Below, one piece after another: positions 7,405 to 14,805 of a stretch of DNA of 30,159 nucleotides. The stretch lies in assembly GCA_031552195.1 (NCBI GenBank), contig JAVBMT010000035.1:1-30159 (forward strand), read 5' to 3'. Origin of the DNA: JAVBMP01 sp031552195 (lineage in GTDB: Bacteria; Desulfobacterota; Desulfovibrionia; Desulfovibrionales; Desulfovibrionaceae). The translations under genes and the position numbers were made by a program. The notes under the pieces are model-generated. The model had not been told where the DNA came from, searched no databases, and saw only the letters and a program-made list of their open reading frames with translations. Position 1 is the stretch's first letter. Every line of letters begins with the position of its first letter.

Positions 7405-7433
7405 TTGCTTTTTTTCTGGCGACTGTGTATTAA
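7405..7433 (+). promoter_or_regulatory. Promoter of rpmB
   Basis: TTGCTT (7405-7410) and TATTAA (7428-7433) are exactly 17 nt apart, giving a leader of roughly 100 nt before rpmB. It is placed back to back with the promoter of the divergent rpmF operon. Confidence 0.55.
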
Positions 7434-7538
7434 TCCCGTTCTTGGCGCTGTTTGTTCCGCGCGTTCGGGTTGCGGGCCTTGCCGTTACGCCCGTTTTGCA
7501 TCGAATCATAAATGTTTTTATATATACGGAGGACCAAA

Positions 7539-7802
7539 ATGTCTCTTAAAAGCGAAGCCATCGCCCAAAAGGCCAAATCCAGAAAGGCTGTGAAATATTC
7601 CAGGGAATGCGAAGTCTGCGGCAAAAAACCCCAGTCAGGGCATTTGGTCAGCCACTCCAACATCAAGACCAACCGCGCTTTTAACCCGAATCTTCAGAAT
7701 GTGCGTCACCAGAAGCCCAACGGCGAAGTGGTGACCCTTTGCGTCTGCACCCGCTGCATCCGTTCCGGCGCCGTAACCAAGCCGGCTGTGCGCAACGTCT
7801 GA
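7539..7802 (+). CDS. rpmB: Large ribosomal subunit protein bL28
   Basis: The 87-residue product contains the bL28 core: CEVCGKKPQSG, then SHSNIKTNRAFNPNLQNVR and CTRCIRSG near the end. It is the zinc-binding form with two CxxC pairs (C24/C27 and, near residue 70, CTRC). Typical bL28 proteins begin only one to four residues before the first CxxC; here about 20 extra basic residues precede it. The start is supported by GGAGG 6 nt upstream of ATG 7539; a GTG (V18) closer to the core lacks such a site. The gene is monocistronic, divergent from the rpmF operon, and ends at a bidirectional terminator. Confidence 0.93.
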   Translation: MSLKSEAIAQKAKSRKAVKYSRECEVCGKKPQSGHLVSHSNIKTNRAFNPNLQNVRHQKPNGEVVTLCVCTRCIRSGAVTKPAVRNV

Positions 7803-7820
7803 ACATAGAAAGTATCTCAT

Positions 7821-7878
7821 ACGGCAAAAAGCCGCAAAAAAAACCGCTTTCGCGGTTTTTTTTGCGGCTTTTTGCCGT
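7821..7878. terminator. Bidirectional terminator, perfect 27-bp stem
   Basis: Arms 7821-7847 and 7852-7878 are perfectly complementary around a TTTC loop. Internal A and T tracts (eight each) mean that shorter stem-plus-T-run terminators exist in both directions. It separates the convergent rpmB and acyl-CoA ligase genes. Confidence 0.9.
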
Positions 7879-7884
7879 GGAGGT

Positions 7885-9573
7885 TCAGGAGTGATAAAGA
7901 TAACGCTTGATTTTTTGCGTAGCCGTTTTCTCAAACGGTTCGATCTGCTCAACAATCTTGTTAAGCCGGGCGAAACTGGAAACCCTGCCGTTAGTCTCGT
8001 TGCGCAGTTTCTCCATAAAACGCTTTTTTCCTTCAATTAAGCGCTCTGTGCTTACATTTTTGAAATCCGTGTCTATTTTGGCCTGATCGAGGTGCACCTT
8101 GGCGATAAGCTTCTTGTCAGACTCATAAACGAGGCACTCCAGAATATACGGGTTCTCTAGAATGATGGATTCTATCTCTTCAGGGTAGATGTTTTCCCCG
8201 CTGGGGCCGAGTATCATGTTTTTGCTGCGCCCCTTGATGAAAACGCGGCCTTCTCCGGTTATTTCCCCGAGGTCTCCGGTATACAGCCAGCCGTCGCCGG
8301 CAAGCGCCTGGGCGCTGCGTTCCTGGTCTTTATAATACCCGAGCATTACAACCGGCCCTCTGACCATGATTTCTCCAACTCCGCTCTGCGGGTCCGCCTC
8401 ATGCAGGCGCAGCTCGATGCCTTCAAGCGGAAACCCGCAGGAACCCACCTCCACCTTGTCCGGCGAGGCCGCTATGATCAGCGGTGATGTTTCCGTCAGG
8501 CCGAAGCCTATGGCGTAAGGCACTCCGCCTTCTTTCAGGAAGCGTTCCACGTCAGGGGCCAGAGGCGCGCCGCCGATGCAGAAGCAACGCAGGCAGCCTC
8601 CGAAGGTGGCTTTGAGTTTTTTTCCGGCTATTTTGTGCAAAAAACGGCGCATGAACGGAAACGCGTAAAGGCGGCGCATCAGACCGTTGCCGGTAAGGGT
8701 GGGCAGCACGCTGCTCTTGAAGATTTTTTCTATGACCAGCGGCACGGAAAGCACCGCCGTGGGTCTGACTTTGCCCAAGGCCGGCAAGAGAACGCGCGGG
8801 GTTGGGGCCTTGTCGAGGTAAAAAACCTGTGAACCGCGCAGGGCCGGCAAAATCAGCCCGAGAGTGCATTCATAGGTATGAGCCAACGGAAGTATGGAGA
8901 GAAAGCGGTCGTTCGTATCGACCCAGATGACGCCGTCCACAGCCAGGGCGTCGTAAACCAGATTCTTGTGCGTGAGCATGACCCCTTTGGAGTGGCCGGT
9001 GGTGCCGGAGGTGTATATTATGCAGGCCAGGTCGTCTTCGCCCGGTTCCTGGCGGGGCACATTGACCAGGCGTCTGGCCTTTTCACGCAGCTTGCGGAAT
9101 TCGCGCAGGCCAAGGCCTTTAAGTTCGGCCATCCGGTCTTTGCCGATGCCGAACTCAATTCGCTGGAAGCTGTCTATGTCAATAAGCAGTGGTTGCAGGT
9201 CGAATCCGGAGTCGCTTATCTTGGGAAGCAGCTTGCCGGAAACGAAAACAGCCTTGGATTCGGAATGCGTGATGATATGCTGCACGGCTTCATCATGAAA
9301 TTCCGTAAGAATGGGCACGGCCACTGCTCCCATGCTGGTCACGGCGAAATAGGCTATGCCCCAGTGGGGGGAATTTTCCGCGAGAATGGCCACTTTATCG
9401 CCGAAACCGATGCCCTGCTCGGAAAGCCAGTCGGAAAGCTCATGGGCCGCTTCGTAAAATTCGCGGAAGCTCAGGGCTTCGCCCCCGACGAAGGAAGAAG
9501 CCGGAAAATCGGCGTGATCCAGCATATGTTCCAGGACGTGGCGTAAAGTCATGGCCTGAAGCGGATTGTCCAT
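7885..9573 (-). CDS. Long-chain fatty acid--CoA ligase family protein (AMP-binding)
   Basis: An adenylate-forming enzyme: it activates a carboxylic acid, probably a fatty acid, with ATP to an acyl-adenylate and transfers it to CoA (or, in some relatives, to ACP). The 562-residue cytosolic protein has all family motifs: the phosphate loop YTSGTTGHSKGV (187-198), GFGLTETSP (356-364), YTGDLG (431-436), the hinge KGRSKNMI (447-454) and a C-terminal catalytic lysine in TATQKIKR (550-557). The start has AGAGGG upstream. Similarity to the FAA1/FadD-like group is clear but chain length is not predictable. It is a single gene between a bidirectional terminator and greA, convergent with rpmB. Confidence 0.88.
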   Translation of the reverse strand: MDNPLQAMTLRHVLEHMLDHADFPASSFVGGEALSFREFYEAAHELSDWLSEQGIGFGDKVAILAENSPHWGIAYFAVTSMGAVAVPILTEFHDEAVQHIITHSESKAVFVSGKLLPKISDSGFDLQPLLIDIDSFQRIEFGIGKDRMAELKGLGLREFRKLREKARRLVNVPRQEPGEDDLACIIYTSGTTGHSKGVMLTHKNLVYDALAVDGVIWVDTNDRFLSILPLAHTYECTLGLILPALRGSQVFYLDKAPTPRVLLPALGKVRPTAVLSVPLVIEKIFKSSVLPTLTGNGLMRRLYAFPFMRRFLHKIAGKKLKATFGGCLRCFCIGGAPLAPDVERFLKEGGVPYAIGFGLTETSPLIIAASPDKVEVGSCGFPLEGIELRLHEADPQSGVGEIMVRGPVVMLGYYKDQERSAQALAGDGWLYTGDLGEITGEGRVFIKGRSKNMILGPSGENIYPEEIESIILENPYILECLVYESDKKLIAKVHLDQAKIDTDFKNVSTERLIEGKKRFMEKLRNETNGRVSSFARLNKIVEQIEPFEKTATQKIKRYLYHS

Positions 9574-9673
9574 TGTGCCCTCTTTTGGCTGACGGCGGCG
9601 GTGCGGTTTGCCTCTTTACGGCCGCCGGGTTGCGGAACCGGAGTAAAGCCCGGTAAAACGCGTTAGGTTTTTT

Positions 9674-9704
9674 TAGAAATTGCAGCATCGGCCTTCTTTG
9701 TCAA
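9674..9704 (-). promoter_or_regulatory. Candidate promoter of the acyl-CoA ligase gene
   Basis: A perfect TTGACA on the minus strand (9699-9704) is followed 18-19 nt later by the weak -10 TTTCTA within a T/A-rich tract. The -35 is strong and the -10 is poor. Confidence 0.35.
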
Positions 9705-9741
9705 CCGTTCAACTCCGATTTTAGCGGATTAAATTATAGTC

Positions 9742-9770
9742 TTGAAGCTTCTGCTGGTTTGGGCTATACT
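9742..9770 (+). promoter_or_regulatory. Promoter of greA
   Basis: TTGAAG (9742-9747) and TATACT (9765-9770) are 17 nt apart, a very good sigma70-type match. A small inverted repeat (cgcctg/caggcg, about 9771-9790) lies at the expected transcript start. Confidence 0.7.
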
Positions 9771-9855
9771 GCGCCTGCTTGTGAACAGGCGAACGTCGCC
9801 TTGGGCCCGCGCTGGCCTTAAGGCGATTAATTTTATGAATATTTGCAGGTGAGAT

Positions 9856-10341
9856 ATGAGCATACCTATTTCCACAATAGCCGTGCAGCGGGTAAGGGCC
9901 GAGCTTGAACGCCTCAAGCAGGAGCGCCCTGAAGTCGTACAGGCCATCAAAGAAGCGCGAGAAGAAGGCGACCTCAGCGAAAACGCGGGTTACGACGCCG
10001 CGCGCGAACGGCAGGGCCTTCTGGAAGCGCGCATAAGCTATATTGAATCGCGCATTGCGGATTTCAACGTGATTGACCTTGACGCGCTTTCAGGTGAAAA
10101 GGTCATATACGGCGCCACGGTGACGCTGGTTGACCTCGACACCGACGAAATCAAGGAATACACCCTGCTCGGCGCGGATGAAACCGACATGGTCAAAGGC
10201 AGCATCTCCATTCTTTCGCCAGTGGCCAAAGCCATTCTTGGCCGTGAGGTCGGCGACGAGGTTATCGTGGACGTTCCGAGAGGCAAGGTTCACTATGAAG
10301 TGACGGACATACAGTTCAAAGGCTCCGGCCTTTTCTCCTGA
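9856..10341 (+). CDS. greA: Transcription elongation factor GreA
   Basis: GreA enters the secondary channel of backtracked RNA polymerase and stimulates cleavage of the nascent RNA 3' end, restarting elongation. The 161-residue length is standard. Residues 1 to about 75 form the antiparallel coiled coil, with the tip EEGDLSENAGY (36-46) carrying the two acidic residues (D39, E42) that act at the polymerase active site; the rest is the FKBP-like globular domain (SPVAKAILGREVGDEV). The ATG is preceded by AGGTGAG. It has its own promoter and a probable terminator downstream, so it is likely transcribed alone or with partial read-through into the MATE gene. Confidence 0.96.
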   Translation: MSIPISTIAVQRVRAELERLKQERPEVVQAIKEAREEGDLSENAGYDAARERQGLLEARISYIESRIADFNVIDLDALSGEKVIYGATVTLVDLDTDEIKEYTLLGADETDMVKGSISILSPVAKAILGREVGDEVIVDVPRGKVHYEVTDIQFKGSGLFS

Positions 10342-10350
10342 TGCCTTACC

Positions 10351-10395
10351 GGCGGGGGCGGCCTTGCGCCGCTCCCCGCCCCGGCGAACATTTTT
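10351..10395 (+). terminator. Probable greA terminator
   Basis: A very GC-rich 12-bp stem with one bulged base (10351-10362 with 10368-10380) lies 10 nt after the stop codon. The T run (10391-10395) is displaced by about 10 nt, so termination may be incomplete. Confidence 0.45.
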
Positions 10396-10446
10396 CTCCG
10401 CCCCGTCCGATTTCCCGGCGCGCCGGGAACAGCCCAGAGCATTTTT

Positions 10447-11871
10447 ATGGAAAGCGCAAACAAATCGGCCTCTAACGCCTCTTCCGCCTTAAACAATGTT
10501 TCAACGGCGGAAATAGCCAGGCTGGTCTGGCCGCAGTTTCTGATGATGCTTTTTCAGTTTCTGGTCGGCTTTATTGACGTTTACGTCGCGGGGCGGGTCG
10601 GCTCCGATGTCCAGGCCGCCTTCGGCATGGTGGTGCAGTGCTTTTTCTTTGTGCTTATAGTGGGAACGACCATCGCCGGGGCGTCCGTCACCGCCATCAG
10701 CCAGGCGATAGGGGCCGGGCTGCCGTTACGGGCCAAGCGTTACGTGGGCCTTATCTTCAGCCTGGGCGGAGCATCATGCCTGCTTATCGTCCTTGTCAGC
10801 TACCTTTTCCGCCACGCCTTCCTTAGCGCCCTGCAGGTTCCGGAAAACATCTTCCCGCTTACCCTGAATATTTTCGTCATTTACCTTTTCGTTGTTCCCA
10901 GCGAATACATGACCACCTTTTGCAGCGCGATCTTCCGCGCGCACAAGCAGGTGAACATTCCCCTGGCCACCTCCGTCGTGGTCTGCGCCGTCAACGCCGT
11001 GCTGGATTTCGGCCTTGGCCTCGGAATGTTCGGGTTGCCGTACCTCGGCGCCACTGGCATCGCCCTGGCCACTCTTTCTTCATCCATTGCCGGGGCGCTT
11101 TTCAACGTTTACATGCTGCACCGCAAAGGCTACCTGGTCCGCGCCGCCTTCGCGCCTTTGCGCTGGCAGCGCCGGGCCGCCGCCTACCTCGTCAAGGTGG
11201 CTATTCCTTCAGGCGCGATGCAAACCTTGTGGCAACTGGGTTACCTGGTTCTTTTCGCTATCACGGCGGCCCTTCCGGTGGGCAGCGTGACCACTCTGGC
11301 CGGAATGAGCGCCGGAATGCGCATGGAATCTATGCTGTTTCTGCCCGGGGTGGCCTTCAGCCTTACCGGCACCATTCTGGTCGGCAACTGCCTGGGCGCG
11401 GGAAATAAAGCCGAGGCCAAGCGCGTCGCCTTATGGATAATAGTGTTGGGCGCTGGCCTTATGTCGCTTGTGGCCGTTTGCCTGTGGCCTTTTGTGCCTG
11501 ACCTGGCCCAGTGGCTTACCTCGGACCAGCACGCCAGGGAGGCTGCCGTAAACTATATGCGCTTCAACCTGTTCTCCACTCCGTTCACAGTGGCCAGCAT
11601 GATTTTGAGCGGCATAATGACCGGGGCCGGGGCCACGATTTACCCCATGGTCGTTTACGGAACCGCCACCTGGGCCGTGCGCCTGCCCCTGGCCTGGTAT
11701 CTCGGGCATATCGCCTGGCAGAGCGCTTCCGGCATTTTTTTCGCCATGCTGCTTTCCCAGATTTTCCAGACCACGGTAATCATGTATATATTCCTGCGCC
11801 GCGACTGGACGCGTTTCGCCCTGTATGAAAAGCGCAACGTGCGCCGCGAAAGGCAGGCCCGGGCCGCCTGA
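10447..11871 (+). CDS. MATE family multidrug/metabolite exporter
   Basis: A 474-residue inner-membrane protein with about twelve hydrophobic helices in two similar halves, as in the multidrug and toxic compound extrusion (MATE) family. These antiporters expel cationic drugs or metabolites in exchange for protons or sodium. Characteristic stretches are WPQFLMMLFQFLVGFIDVYVAGRVG in the first helix region, GTTIAGASVTAISQAIGAG, and, in the second half, SAGMRMESMLFLPGVAFSLTGTILVGNCLGAG. The C-terminus is basic and cytosolic. The Shine-Dalgarno is weak. The substrate cannot be inferred. It lies between greA and gltX with about 105 and 200 nt gaps, and is not evidently part of a drug-resistance cluster. 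Confidence 0.9.
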   Translation: MESANKSASNASSALNNVSTAEIARLVWPQFLMMLFQFLVGFIDVYVAGRVGSDVQAAFGMVVQCFFFVLIVGTTIAGASVTAISQAIGAGLPLRAKRYVGLIFSLGGASCLLIVLVSYLFRHAFLSALQVPENIFPLTLNIFVIYLFVVPSEYMTTFCSAIFRAHKQVNIPLATSVVVCAVNAVLDFGLGLGMFGLPYLGATGIALATLSSSIAGALFNVYMLHRKGYLVRAAFAPLRWQRRAAAYLVKVAIPSGAMQTLWQLGYLVLFAITAALPVGSVTTLAGMSAGMRMESMLFLPGVAFSLTGTILVGNCLGAGNKAEAKRVALWIIVLGAGLMSLVAVCLWPFVPDLAQWLTSDQHAREAAVNYMRFNLFSTPFTVASMILSGIMTGAGATIYPMVVYGTATWAVRLPLAWYLGHIAWQSASGIFFAMLLSQIFQTTVIMYIFLRRDWTRFALYEKRNVRRERQARAA

Positions 11872-11919
11872 AATTTTCTCCGGGCGGGAAACGGCCTGGC
11901 CTGGAGTCCGGCATGCCCC

Positions 11920-11953
11920 GCATTGTTTCCGGGCAACCGGCAACAATGCTTTT
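11920..11953 (+). terminator. Possible terminator after the MATE gene
   Basis: An 8-bp stem (11920-11927 with 11942-11949) is followed by four T. The loop contains a second ccgg/ccgg pair. It is a weak match. Confidence 0.3.
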
Positions 11954-11970
11954 AAAACGTGATAAATTAG

Positions 11971-11996
11971 ACGGCCGTTTTTCCCGGAACGGCCGT
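11971..11996 (+). other. Hairpin in the gltX leader
   Basis: A perfect 9-bp inverted repeat (11971-11979 with 11988-11996) lies about 75 nt before the gltX start. It may be a leader structure or a second terminator hairpin; no T run follows. Confidence 0.35.
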
Positions 11997-12071
11997 TGCC
12001 GCCGAAAACGCGCCGCCGCCTGTGCGCGGCCGCAGCCCTTCGGCCTTAAACGCTCTTTTACGGAGTTGCAC

Positions 12072-13472
12072 ATGTCAAAAGTAGTCACGCGTTTCGCCCC
12101 GAGCCCCACCGGGCACCTGCATATCGGCGGGGCCCGCACCGCCATATTTTCGTGGCTTCTGGCCCGCCATTTCGGCGGTGAATTCCTGTTGCGCATTGAA
12201 GATACGGACACGGAACGCTCACGCCAGGAATATACTGATTCCATTCTGGCCTCAATGCGCTGGCTAGGGCTGGACTGGGACGGAGAGCCTGCCTATCAGA
12301 CCAGGCGCACGGCCATATACAATGAATTTATAGACCGGTTGCTGGCTTCCGGGCACGCCTACTGGTGCGAATGCCCGGCGGAAAAAGTTGAAGCCATGCG
12401 CGAGGAAGCCCGGCAAAAAGGCGAAAAGCCGCGCTATAACGGCGAATGCCGCGAGCGCGGGCTCGGCCAAGGCCCCGGCCGGGTGGTGCGCCTTAAAGCT
12501 CCGCTGGCCGGGCGGGTTAACTTCAACGACATGGTGAAAGGCCCTATTTCTTTTGACGTGGCAGAACTTGACGACATGGTGCTGCGCCGGAGCGACGGAA
12601 TGCCCACTTACAATCTGGCCGTGGTGGTTGACGACGCCACCATGGGCGTGACGCACGTCGTGCGCGGAGACGACCATGTGAATAACACCCCCAAGCAGAT
12701 ATTGCTTTACGAAGCCCTCGGGCTGCCCGTGCCGGTGTTCGGGCACGTGCCGATGATCCTCGGGCCGGACAGGCAAAAACTTTCCAAACGGCACGGGGCC
12801 AAGGCCACAATCGAATACGAGAAAGACGGGCTGCTGCCCGAGGCCCTGGTGAACTACCTGGTGCGCCTGGGCTGGTCGCACGGCGATCAGGAACTGTTCT
12901 CCCGCGAAGAGCTGGTGGAGCTGTTTGACGGAACCAGCCTGAATAACGCCGCGGCCGGGTTCGACCCGGAAAAGCTGCTTTGGGTGAACGCTCAATATTT
13001 GCATAAATTGCCCGCGGCGGAACTGGCCGAAAGGCTGAAGCCCTTCGCGGAAACCGCCGGGCTGCGCGCGGGAAAGGAAAGGCTGGAGGTTCTGGCCCCG
13101 CTGTTCCAGAACCGCGCCTCCACGCTGGTTGACCTGGCCGAACAGCTGCGCTGCCTTGACGCAAACGCGGCAGACCTGCCTTATGACGCGGCCGCCGTGC
13201 AAAAAGGCCTGACGGACGAAGGCCGCGGGCACGTGCGCAACCTGCGCGAGGCCCTCGCCGCTTTGCCTGAATTTACGGAAGCGGCGGCGCACGAAGCCGT
13301 TAACGGCTATGTGGAAAAAAACGGGCTGAAGTTCAAGGCCGTTGGTCCGGCCTTGCGCGTAGCCCTGCTGGGCTTTATGGGCGGCCCAGACCTGGCCATG
13401 GTTATGGCGGCGCTGGGGCGCGAGGAAAGTTTGAAAAGGCTGGACAGGGCTATTGAAATAAAGCTATCGTAA
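12072..13472 (+). CDS. gltX: Glutamyl-tRNA synthetase
   Basis: A class I synthetase that charges tRNA-Glu, and in bacteria lacking GlnRS also tRNA-Gln. The frame stays open upstream to 11913, but ATG 12072 is chosen because the conserved N-terminus (MSKVVTRFAPSPTG) begins there and ACGGAG lies 8 nt upstream. The 466-residue product holds the HIGH-type motif HLHIGG (15-20), FDVAELDDMVLRRSDGMPTYNLAVVVDD in the catalytic core, and the KMSKS-type loop KLSKR (236-240). The C-terminal third is the helical anticodon-binding cage. Length and motifs are normal. A short C-x-C pair (YWCECP, around residue 100) resembles the zinc site seen in some GluRS. Whether it is discriminating cannot be told here. 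Confidence 0.96.
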   Translation: MSKVVTRFAPSPTGHLHIGGARTAIFSWLLARHFGGEFLLRIEDTDTERSRQEYTDSILASMRWLGLDWDGEPAYQTRRTAIYNEFIDRLLASGHAYWCECPAEKVEAMREEARQKGEKPRYNGECRERGLGQGPGRVVRLKAPLAGRVNFNDMVKGPISFDVAELDDMVLRRSDGMPTYNLAVVVDDATMGVTHVVRGDDHVNNTPKQILLYEALGLPVPVFGHVPMILGPDRQKLSKRHGAKATIEYEKDGLLPEALVNYLVRLGWSHGDQELFSREELVELFDGTSLNNAAAGFDPEKLLWVNAQYLHKLPAAELAERLKPFAETAGLRAGKERLEVLAPLFQNRASTLVDLAEQLRCLDANAADLPYDAAAVQKGLTDEGRGHVRNLREALAALPEFTEAAAHEAVNGYVEKNGLKFKAVGPALRVALLGFMGGPDLAMVMAALGREESLKRLDRAIEIKLS

Positions 13473-13520
13473 AACGCTGTGCCGTTCGCGCGAATTTTGG
13501 TGAAGCGCGGCTTTCAGAAC

Positions 13521-13549
13521 TTGAAAATATCCACTTTCGCGTCTTTAAT
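13521..13549 (+). promoter_or_regulatory. Promoter of the TerC-family gene
   Basis: TTGAAA (13521-13526) and TTTAAT (13544-13549) are 17 nt apart in an AT-rich patch, about 70 nt before the gene. No manganese (yybP-ykoY) riboswitch was recognised in the leader. Confidence 0.55.
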
Positions 13550-13621
13550 TTAATATGCAAACGCGTCCGGGCCGCGTAGGCGTAATATTGATAATCCGGC
13601 TGCCCGGAAGAGGGAATTCAG

Positions 13622-14671
13622 ATGATCGGTGATTATTCATGGACCAGCGTGCTTATTTTTTCCGCGCTGGTGATTGTATGCCTGCTTGTTGACCTGTTCG
13701 CGCACAAAGCGGACGAAGTTATTTCCGTTAAAAGCGCGGCGGCCTGGTCAGCCTTCTGGATAGCCCTGGCCTGCGCCTTCGGGGGTTACGTCGGGGCGAC
13801 GCACGGAAGCGACGACTTTTTCCTGTTCATGGCTGGTTACTTGCTGGAAAAATCGCTTTCCGTGGATAACCTGTTCGTCATAATGGCGATTTTCGCCTCT
13901 TTCAGCATTAAAGACAAATTCCAGCACCGGGTGCTTTATTACGGCATTGTTGGCGCGCTGGTGCTGCGCCTTATTTTCGTGGCTTTGGGAACCACCATTA
14001 TCGAATACGGCAAGGAATATGCCCTGACCGTATTCGGCCTGTTCATTCTCTGGACGGCCTATAAAATGTGGTCGAACATGCGCCACGGGCATGAAGAAGA
14101 CATGACCGATTACGGCGGCCACTGGTCGATAAAGCTTACGCGCCGCTTTTTCCCGGTGCACAACCAGCTTGACGGCCATAACTTTTTCACGCGCCAGAAC
14201 GGAGTGCTTTGCGCCACCCCTCTTTTTCTTTGCCTGATCTGCATCGAATTCGCCGACGTAATGTTCGCCTTTGACAGCGTTCCGGCCATCATCGCCATCA
14301 CGCAAAAACCGTTTCTGGTTTACACCAGCAACATTTTCGCCATTCTCGGCCTGCGTTCGCTCTACTTCCTGCTGGCTGCGGCCAAACGCTACCTTTGCCA
14401 CCTGGAAAAGGCCGTTATCATCATTCTGCTCTTCATCGGCGCGAAAATGCTCCTCACAGTTTACCCCGGCTGGCATATTTCGCCCTTGCTCAGCCTCGGC
14501 GTGGTTCTTGCCTTGCTTACTCTGGGCGTTTTGCTGTCGGTGTTCTTCCCGATTCAGGCCGCTTGCCCGATCACGCCGAATTATGCCGCCCAGCTTGCTG
14601 AAGAAAACAAGCGGCGGGAAGATGGCGCGGCCTCAGCCGGGGCGGCGGAAGCTGAAAAACGCGAAGAATGA
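13622..14671 (+). CDS. TerC family integral membrane protein (Alx-like)
   Basis: A 349-residue polytopic inner-membrane protein of the TerC family; relatives such as E. coli Alx and Bacillus MeeF/MeeY are linked to manganese export and metalation of exported proteins, others to tellurite resistance. The family's conserved acidic membrane motifs are present: LLEKSLSVDNLFVI (about 74-87) and EFADVMFAFDSVPAI in the middle of the protein. About eight to nine hydrophobic helices are visible, with a histidine/acid-rich loop (HGHEED) between them and a charged cytosolic C-terminal tail. GAGGG precedes the ATG. It appears to be a single gene with its own promoter. The metal substrate is inferred from family knowledge only. 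Confidence 0.9.
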   Translation: MIGDYSWTSVLIFSALVIVCLLVDLFAHKADEVISVKSAAAWSAFWIALACAFGGYVGATHGSDDFFLFMAGYLLEKSLSVDNLFVIMAIFASFSIKDKFQHRVLYYGIVGALVLRLIFVALGTTIIEYGKEYALTVFGLFILWTAYKMWSNMRHGHEEDMTDYGGHWSIKLTRRFFPVHNQLDGHNFFTRQNGVLCATPLFLCLICIEFADVMFAFDSVPAIIAITQKPFLVYTSNIFAILGLRSLYFLLAAAKRYLCHLEKAVIIILLFIGAKMLLTVYPGWHISPLLSLGVVLALLTLGVLLSVFFPIQAACPITPNYAAQLAEENKRREDGAASAGAAEAEKREE

Positions 14672-14730
14672 AACGCTTCAAGCGCTGGATTTTTACGCGG
14701 AAGAAGCGTATTTTCGCAAGGTAAATCTAA

Positions 14731-14751
14731 ACGCCGCCCTGTGCGCGGCGT
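14731..14751 (+). other. Hairpin between the terC-like gene and lon
   Basis: A 7-bp GC-rich stem (14731-14737 with 14745-14751) with no T run. It could be a weak or Rho-assisted terminator. Confidence 0.3.
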
Positions 14752-14805
14752 CTACGGCATTTGGCCGCGGCACGTTTTGTCCACAGCTTCATATGGAGTT
14801 TTCAA

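Noticed and set aside
13473..13621. Manganese (yybP-ykoY) riboswitch before the TerC-like gene
   Set aside because: Expected from E. coli alx, but the conserved riboswitch core sequences were not seen in the leader.
14672..14805. Heat-shock (sigma32) promoter or CIRCE element before lon
   Set aside because: No CTTGAA/CCCCAT-type pair or CIRCE inverted repeat was found.
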